Of a DNA stretch of 10,999 nt, positions 6,944-10,999 are shown in pieces. Below the pieces are notes generated by a model. It made no database searches and had not been told where the DNA came from. It was given only the letters and a program-made list of their open reading frames with translations. The position numbers and the translations under genes were made by a program. Each line of letters begins with the position of its first letter. Position 1 is the stretch's first letter. The stretch covers positions 1 through 10,999 of the forward strand of contig JAGWVO010000096.1 in assembly GCA_018970845.1 (NCBI GenBank), read 5' to 3'. This DNA comes from Planctomycetota bacterium (GTDB lineage Bacteria; Planctomycetota; Planctomycetia; Gemmatales; Gemmataceae).

Positions 6944-7927
6944 ATGGCCAGGGTATTGATCGCGCCGGCACCCCTGCAGGGCGTTGAAGGCGAGTATCGC
7001 GAGATCCTCAGGGCGGCGGGCCACGAACCTGTCCAGCAAAACCTGGGGCGGCAACTGGTCGAGACGGAATTGCTGGATTGGCTCAAAGGGATCGACGCCA
7101 CGCTGGCGGGCTCTGAGCCCTACACGCGCAAGGTGATCGAATCGCGCCCCGGCCTCAGGGTGATCGCCCGCGTGGGGGTGGGCTATGACGCCGTGGATGT
7201 GCAGGCCGCGACCGAGTTCGGCCGCGCCGTGACCATCGCGCCGGGCACCAACCATGGTTCTGTCGCCGAGCATGCATTCTCGCTCATGCTGGCCCTGGCC
7301 AAGCGCGTCGTGGTCCAGCACAACGCGGTGGCGCGGGGGGAGTGGCCCCGGGGAATCAACCGTCCGCTTCGCGGATCGGTCCTCGGCCTGGCCGGGCTCG
7401 GCCGAACGGGCAAGGCGGTGGCCCTGCGGGCCCAGGCATTCGAGATGAGGGTGATCGCCTATGAGCCTTTCCCGGACAGGGATTTCTGCGCCAGGCATGG
7501 CATTGAGCTTGTTGACTTCGACAAGCTCCTTGAAATGTCCGATTGGCTGAGCCTTCACCTTCCGGCCACGCCGCAATCCAGGCACATCATCAATTCCGAC
7601 AGCCTCGCCCGGATGAAGCGCGGAGCCATGCTCATCAACACGGCGCGGGGCGCCGTCGTCGACGAGAAGGCTTTGGCGTCCGCCCTGGAATCCGGCCACC
7701 TGGGGGGCGCCGGGCTCGATGTTTTCGAGCAGGAACCCCCGGGCAAACTGTCGTTCTTCGACAGGCCGAATGTCGTGTTCACCCCGCATGTGGCGGGAGT
7801 CGACAGCCAATCGCTGGCCGACATGGCCGCCTCGGCGGCGAGGTCGGTCGTGGAAATCCTCGACGGCAAATGGCCCGATGACGGCAGGGTTGTGAACCCG
7901 ACCGCGAAAACCCACAAGGTCTCATGA
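6944..7927 (+). CDS. D-isomer-specific 2-hydroxyacid dehydrogenase (phosphoglycerate dehydrogenase-like)
   Basis: The protein has 327 residues. The family oxidises D-2-hydroxyacids or reduces 2-oxoacids with NAD(P). The Rossmann loop GLGRTG lies at 151-156. It is followed by an acidic residue in the second strand (AYEPF), which suggests NAD preference. The catalytic triad is intact: Arg235 in NTARGAVVD, Glu264 in DVFEQEPP, and His282 in TPHVAG. There is no ACT or other C-terminal regulatory domain, so it is shorter than classical SerA and may act on phosphoglycerate, hydroxypyruvate/glyoxylate or another acid; the sequence does not decide. The ATG at 6944 is chosen because GAGG sits 7 nt upstream and conserved sequence starts there; a TTG at 6914 would add ten residues overlapping pxpC. 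It is probably the last gene of the mogA-pxpA-pxpC unit. No convincing terminator is seen in the 36 nt before the convergent gene. Confidence 0.93.
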   Translation: MARVLIAPAPLQGVEGEYREILRAAGHEPVQQNLGRQLVETELLDWLKGIDATLAGSEPYTRKVIESRPGLRVIARVGVGYDAVDVQAATEFGRAVTIAPGTNHGSVAEHAFSLMLALAKRVVVQHNAVARGEWPRGINRPLRGSVLGLAGLGRTGKAVALRAQAFEMRVIAYEPFPDRDFCARHGIELVDFDKLLEMSDWLSLHLPATPQSRHIINSDSLARMKRGAMLINTARGAVVDEKALASALESGHLGGAGLDVFEQEPPGKLSFFDRPNVVFTPHVAGVDSQSLADMAASAARSVVEILDGKWPDDGRVVNPTAKTHKVS

Positions 7928-7963
7928 TCGCCTGACGGCGCACCCGGTGAGCGGCTTGAGGAT

Positions 7964-8965
7964 TTATCTGGCGGCGCGGAAACCGACATGGCAATGGGCG
8001 GCGATCGGCTCGCCCTTGCCGCGGCTTCCTGGCCTGTATCTCACGCAATAAAGGTCGCTGCACAGGTACGAACCACCCCGTTGCACCCGCTTGGCGACTC
8101 CCGGTTCGGTGGGATCGTTGCTGGCCAACTCGGACGGCCCCTTGGGATTGCGCGGCTCCATGGTCCTGTACGCGCCTTCCGAATACCAGTCGGCGCACCA
8201 TTCCCACACATTTCCCGACATGTCGTGCAGTCCCCACGCGTTGGCCGGAAATTGGCCGACGGGGGCGATCCGGTCGAAGCCGTCTTCCTTTGTGTTTTCA
8301 TGGGGAAATCGCCCTTGCCAGATGTTGGCCATCCACCGGCCGCCGGGGTTGAGCTCATCGCCCCAGGCGTAGCGGTGGATGGGTTCGCCGGCGCGCATGG
8401 CGTATTCCCATTCCGCCTCGGTGGGTAGGCGCTTGCCCGCCCAGCGGCAGTAGGCGGTCGCGTCGTTCCAGCTCACCTGCACCACGGGGCAATCGTCCTT
8501 GCCCGTGATGTCGCTTTCGGGACCGAACGGGTGCCGCCATTGCGCGCCATCGACGAAGCGCCACCACTGCCAATGGTTGTCGAGGCCGGCGCCACCGCCC
8601 GAAGGCGGGGTGAAGACGAAGGAGCCTGGGGGAAGCCCCGGCCGGCCGGGTTCCGGTGATGCCTGGGGTTTTTCCGCGTCGGTGACATAACCCGTCGCCT
8701 CGACGAAGCGGGTGAATTCGGCGTTTGTCACCTCGGTCGTGTCGATCCAGAAACCATCAAGCGCGACCTTGCGAACGGGGCGGGAGTCGGCGAATTCCTC
8801 AAACGGGCTGCCCATGTCGAAGGCGCCCGAGGGAATCCACGCCATGCCTCCGCGCATGGTGCCGGCCGCCGGTTCGGGCCAGAGGGCGATTCCAAGAGCC
8901 AGTCCCAGCGCCACGGCCACGGCACCGAACACCCATGGCGCGGCGCGCGCCAGCAAACGGTCCAT
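7964..8965 (-). CDS. Membrane-anchored formylglycine-generating enzyme (sulfatase-modifying factor, SUMF1 family)
   Basis: The protein has 333 residues. It starts with a positively charged end and a hydrophobic helix (about 10-29, then WPEP), read as a signal anchor that places the rest outside the cytoplasm. The FGE-sulfatase fold covers about 39-333, opening with GGMAWIPSGAFDMGSP and continuing with GFWIDTTEVTNAEFTRFV, CPVVQVSWNDATAYCRWAG, KRLPTEAEWEYAMRAG, and GLHDMSGNVWEWCADWY. The active-site segment RGGSYLCSDLYCVRYRPGSR holds Cys302 and Cys307, five apart like human FGE Cys336 and Cys341, and ends in the typical GFR. That pair is the copper-binding site used to oxidise a substrate cysteine to formylglycine, so it is probably a true FGE rather than one of the catalytically dead relatives common in this superfamily. 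A strong GGGAGG lies 5 nt before the ATG. It is divergent from mch; no sulfatase lies in the window. Confidence 0.92.
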   Translation of the reverse strand: MDRLLARAAPWVFGAVAVALGLALGIALWPEPAAGTMRGGMAWIPSGAFDMGSPFEEFADSRPVRKVALDGFWIDTTEVTNAEFTRFVEATGYVTDAEKPQASPEPGRPGLPPGSFVFTPPSGGGAGLDNHWQWWRFVDGAQWRHPFGPESDITGKDDCPVVQVSWNDATAYCRWAGKRLPTEAEWEYAMRAGEPIHRYAWGDELNPGGRWMANIWQGRFPHENTKEDGFDRIAPVGQFPANAWGLHDMSGNVWEWCADWYSEGAYRTMEPRNPKGPSELASNDPTEPGVAKRVQRGGSYLCSDLYCVRYRPGSRGKGEPIAAHCHVGFRAAR

Positions 8966-9039
8966 GAAAGCCTCCCGGTGGCTGATCCCCCTGATATGTT
9001 ATCGCAACACGGTTCCGTCATCTCAGGCGGGGAAAAAAC
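8966..9039. promoter_or_regulatory. Divergent intergenic region between the FGE gene and mch
   Basis: This 74-nt gap separates two divergent genes and should hold both promoters. CCTCCC at 8971-8976 is the FGE Shine-Dalgarno read on the minus strand. A GCGGGG run followed by A-rich sequence just before 9040 is the likely mch ribosome binding site. TATGTT at 8995-9000 could be a -10 for mch, but no good -35 is spaced from it. The middle (about 8991-9010) is locally AT-richer than the flanking genes. Confidence 0.35.
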
Positions 9040-9987
9040 ATGGGACTCGGGCTCAATGCGCGTTCGCTTGCCGTCATGGAAGGGATGGCGAGGGACGCTG
9101 AAACCCTCAAGGTCGCCGTGCATTCCGTGGAAGGCGCCCGGGTGATCGACGCGGGCGTGAAGGCCGAGGGTGGCCTGGCCGCGGGGTTATGCCTCGCCAG
9201 GGCCTGCCTGGCCGACTTGGCCTCCGTCTCCCTGCTGCCAGGACAGTTGGGCGATTATTCATGTCCGATGGTTCAGGTTTCCACGGACCACCCCGTCGCC
9301 GCCTGCCTTGGCAGCCAATATGCCGGCTGGCAGGTCTCGGTTGGCAAGTATTTCGCGATGGCCTCGGGGCCGATGCGGGCCCTGGCGGGCCGAGAACCGC
9401 TGTTCGCCGAGTTGGGGCTGGGTGAGGTGGCGGCCCACGCGTCGGGGGTGCTGGAGACGGGCAAGTTGCCCGGGCCCGAGGTGATTTCGTATTTTTCCGA
9501 AAGGCTCAAGCTGCCGGCAGCAACAATCACGCTTGCCGCCGCGCCCACGGGCAGCCTTGCCGGCTCTCTCCAGGTGGTGGCGCGCTCGCTCGAGACGGCC
9601 CTGCACCAGATGCATGAGATCGGTTTTCCGCTGGGCGCGATTGTCTCGGGCATGGGCGTGGCGCCGTTGGCCCCGCCGTGCCCCGACATGGTCGCGGCGA
9701 TCGGACGAACCAATGACGCCATCCTCTACGGGGGCCGAGTCGAGGTGTTCACGAGGGCCGAGGACGCGTTGCTGGCCGAATTGGGGCCAAGGCTTCCATC
9801 TACGGCCTCTCCCGCGCATGGCAAGCCTTTTGCCGAGATATTCAAGGAGGCGGGGGGCGATTTCTACAAGATCGATCCGCGGCTGTTCGCCCCCGGCGAG
9901 ATCGTCATCCGCAACCTTTCCAGCGGGCGGACCCATCGTTTTGGCCGCCTTGAGCCCGACTTGGTTCGCCGTTCGTTCGGAGGTTGA
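9040..9987 (+). CDS. mch: Methenyltetrahydromethanopterin cyclohydrolase
   Basis: This 315-residue protein matches the Mch family over its whole length. Mch interconverts N5,N10-methenyl-H4MPT and N5-formyl-H4MPT, a cytoplasmic step of tetrahydromethanopterin-linked C1 transfer between formaldehyde and formate in methylotrophs, and in methanogens. Recognisable segments are LSLLPGQLGDY-like sequence at about 64-73, VSTDHPVAACLGSQYAGW at 80-97, KYFAMASGPMRAL at 103-115, the PAATITLAAAPTGSLAGS segment, GFPLGAIVSGMGVAPLAPPC, and GRTNDAILYGG followed by the C-terminal KIDPRLFAPGEI. The ATG at 9040 follows a purine-rich GGGG site 7 nt away. The downstream ATP-grasp gene begins 6 nt after the stop, so the two are almost certainly co-transcribed. 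In bacteria this gene is typical of methylotrophic proteobacteria and of planctomycetes. Confidence 0.95.
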   Translation: MGLGLNARSLAVMEGMARDAETLKVAVHSVEGARVIDAGVKAEGGLAAGLCLARACLADLASVSLLPGQLGDYSCPMVQVSTDHPVAACLGSQYAGWQVSVGKYFAMASGPMRALAGREPLFAELGLGEVAAHASGVLETGKLPGPEVISYFSERLKLPAATITLAAAPTGSLAGSLQVVARSLETALHQMHEIGFPLGAIVSGMGVAPLAPPCPDMVAAIGRTNDAILYGGRVEVFTRAEDALLAELGPRLPSTASPAHGKPFAEIFKEAGGDFYKIDPRLFAPGEIVIRNLSSGRTHRFGRLEPDLVRRSFGG

Positions 9988-9993
9988 GCCGCG

Positions 9994-10851
9994 GTGAATT
10001 GGGTGGTGGTTTCCGGCGGCAACGGCTGGCATGTCAGGTCGCTCATGGCCGCCGCGACGCGTCGCGGCATCGACCTGACATGGTGCGACTTCGCCACCGC
10101 ATGGGCCTGCGAAGGGCCCTTGGGCGGCGCGCTGGACACCGCCAGCGTGGTTCTTCCCCGAACCTTGCCGGGGGGATCCCTCGAACAGGTGATATTCCGG
10201 ATGGACATTCTTCACAGGGCGCTCGAGCGCGGGGCGCGGGTCGTGAATCCCCCCCGGGCCCTTGAGGCGTGCGTCGACAAATACCTCGCGAGTTCCCGAA
10301 TGGCGGCGGCCGGCTTGCCCGTGCCTCCCACCCGGGTTTGCCAGGGAACCGAGCGGGCGATGGAAGCCTTTGCCGCGCTTGGCGGTGATGTCGTGGTGAA
10401 GCCGCTTTTCGGGTCGGAGGGGCGGGGCATGCTCAGGGTGGATCATCCCGACCTCGCCTGGCGGGTGTTCACGGCCCTCGAAAGGCAGCAGGCCGTCATT
10501 TATCTCCAGAAGTTCATCCGCCATCCCGGCTGGGACTTGCGGGTTTTCACCCTAGGCAAGCGGGTGTTGGCCGGGATGCGGCGGCATGGGAACGGCTCAT
10601 GGCGCACGAATGTCGCCCAGGGGGGCACCGCCGAGGCCGCCGAGGTGCCGAAGCCCGCCGCCAAGCTGGCGCTGAGCGCCGCCGCGGTGCTGGAGGCGGA
10701 GGTCGCGGGGGTCGACCTCCTGCTGGATGACTGCGGTCACTGGCAACTCATCGAGGTGAACGCCTGCCCGGGATGGCGGGCCCTTGAGGCGGCGACCGGA
10801 AAGGATGTCGCCGGGGCCATCATCGAGCATGTCTGGAAAACCATGCCATGA
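9994..10851 (+). CDS. RimK-like ATP-grasp ligase linked to mch (H4MPT or methylofuran cofactor-associated, Orf5-like)
   Basis: The protein has 285 residues. It has an N-terminal alpha/beta domain (WVVVSGGNGWHVRSLM) and a RimK-type ATP-grasp fold. Visible are VDKYLASSRMAAAGLPVPPT at 94-113, KPLFGSEGRGM with Lys136 and the glycine-rich loop, DLRVF with Arg183, WRTNVAQGGTAE with Arg204 and Asn206, and the metal-binding LIEVNACPGW with Glu254 and Asn256. Such enzymes join a carboxylate to an amine through an acyl phosphate, often adding glutamate. Position directly after mch matches the ATP-grasp gene (I recall it as orf5) of the Methylobacterium C1 cluster, whose genes are needed for cofactor supply. 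A role in glutamylating H4MPT or methylofuran is inference. The GTG start at 9994 has GGAGG 10 nt upstream; the end overlaps the next gene (ATGA). Confidence 0.85.
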   Translation: MNWVVVSGGNGWHVRSLMAAATRRGIDLTWCDFATAWACEGPLGGALDTASVVLPRTLPGGSLEQVIFRMDILHRALERGARVVNPPRALEACVDKYLASSRMAAAGLPVPPTRVCQGTERAMEAFAALGGDVVVKPLFGSEGRGMLRVDHPDLAWRVFTALERQQAVIYLQKFIRHPGWDLRVFTLGKRVLAGMRRHGNGSWRTNVAQGGTAEAAEVPKPAAKLALSAAAVLEAEVAGVDLLLDDCGHWQLIEVNACPGWRALEAATGKDVAGAIIEHVWKTMP

Positions 10852-10999
10852 CCGGGAACCTGAAATCGTTGAGGATCACGACGGCTTGCCAGTGGGAGTG
10901 CGTCGCCCGCAAGCCCGGCAATGTGAACCGTTCGCGGGATTTTCCCGACGCGAGTTTGGCCGATTTTCTCGTGTCGGCATCGGTGATTGGGCCGATCCT
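10848..10999 (+). CDS. CitG-like (triphosphoribosyl-dephospho-CoA synthase family) protein, N-terminal fragment
   Basis: Only the first 50 codons are in the window; the rest lies past the right edge. The ATG overlaps the ATP-grasp stop (ATGA), so the two are translationally coupled. The fragment shows ARKPGNVNRSRDFPDASLAD at about 20-39 then FLVSASVIGPI, closely resembling the start of CitG-family proteins, where the KPGNV segment is conserved. In citrate lyase systems CitG makes the triphosphoribosyl-dephospho-CoA prosthetic group. In bacterial H4MPT gene clusters a CitG homologue (I recall it as orf7) accompanies mch and the ATP-grasp gene and is thought to serve C1 cofactor synthesis. The second context applies here because no citrate lyase gene is seen. 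Family is fairly sure from the short fragment; function is inference. Confidence 0.75.
   Translation, partial: MTGNLKSLRITTACQWECVARKPGNVNRSRDFPDASLADFLVSASVIGPI

Noticed and set aside
6227..7915. Minus-strand 562-codon frame opposite pxpC and the dehydrogenase
   Set aside because: It is antisense to two genes with intact catalytic motifs, and its translation is low-complexity with no known family.
7928..7963. Possible terminator between the dehydrogenase and the convergent FGE gene
   Set aside because: Only a 4-bp stem (CGCC/GGCG, 7929-7940) with a 4-base loop is present and no T-run follows, so it is not convincing as an intrinsic terminator.
9259..10524. Minus-strand 421-codon frame opposite mch and the ATP-grasp gene
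   Set aside because: It is antisense to well-supported genes, and the product resembles no family I know.

Overview
The window is GC-rich and tightly packed, with long shadow frames opposite most real genes. Several features together suggest a planctomycete (Planctomycetota): a very large membrane-spanning Ser/Thr protein kinase with a TPR tail, an exported formylglycine-generating (sulfatase-maturing) enzyme, and bacterial methanopterin-linked C1 genes (mch plus partner genes). This is inferred from gene content; no rRNA or other phylogenetic marker is present. I recognise no tRNA, rRNA, CRISPR array, IS element or att site.

Layout. (1) 1-3426, minus strand: the first 1142 codons of a Hanks-type Ser/Thr kinase. 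In order it has a Thr/Pro/Asp-rich repeat array, a complete kinase domain, one membrane helix, then a coiled-coil and TPR-like region that runs off the left edge. (2) 3500-4687, minus strand: an iron-type alcohol dehydrogenase upstream of the kinase and in the same direction. (3) 4766-7927, plus strand: a compact four-gene unit of mogA (molybdopterin adenylyltransferase), pxpA and pxpC (two of the three 5-oxoprolinase subunits, with pxpB missing between them) and a D-2-hydroxyacid dehydrogenase. Gaps are 2 nt, an ATGA overlap and 23 nt. (4) 7964-8965, minus strand: a membrane-anchored formylglycine-generating enzyme with both catalytic cysteines, convergent with the operon. (5) 9040 to the right edge, plus strand: mch (methenyl-tetrahydromethanopterin cyclohydrolase), a RimK-like ATP-grasp ligase and the start of a CitG-like gene, joined by a 6-nt gap and an ATGA overlap.

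How the genes fit together. The right-hand unit is a recognisable tetrahydromethanopterin C1 module: one pathway enzyme (Mch) plus two genes of the kind that accompany it in methylotrophs and are thought to help make or modify the C1 cofactors. The middle operon looks metabolic and housekeeping, with 5-oxoproline recycling coupled to a molybdenum cofactor gene and a dehydrogenase of unknown substrate. The kinase is probably a sensor: a cytoplasmic catalytic domain joined through one helix to a TPR domain on the far side of the membrane. I see no mobile defence or secondary-metabolite system. The points most worth following are the missing pxpB, the kinase repeat array, and the cofactor-modification genes attached to mch.
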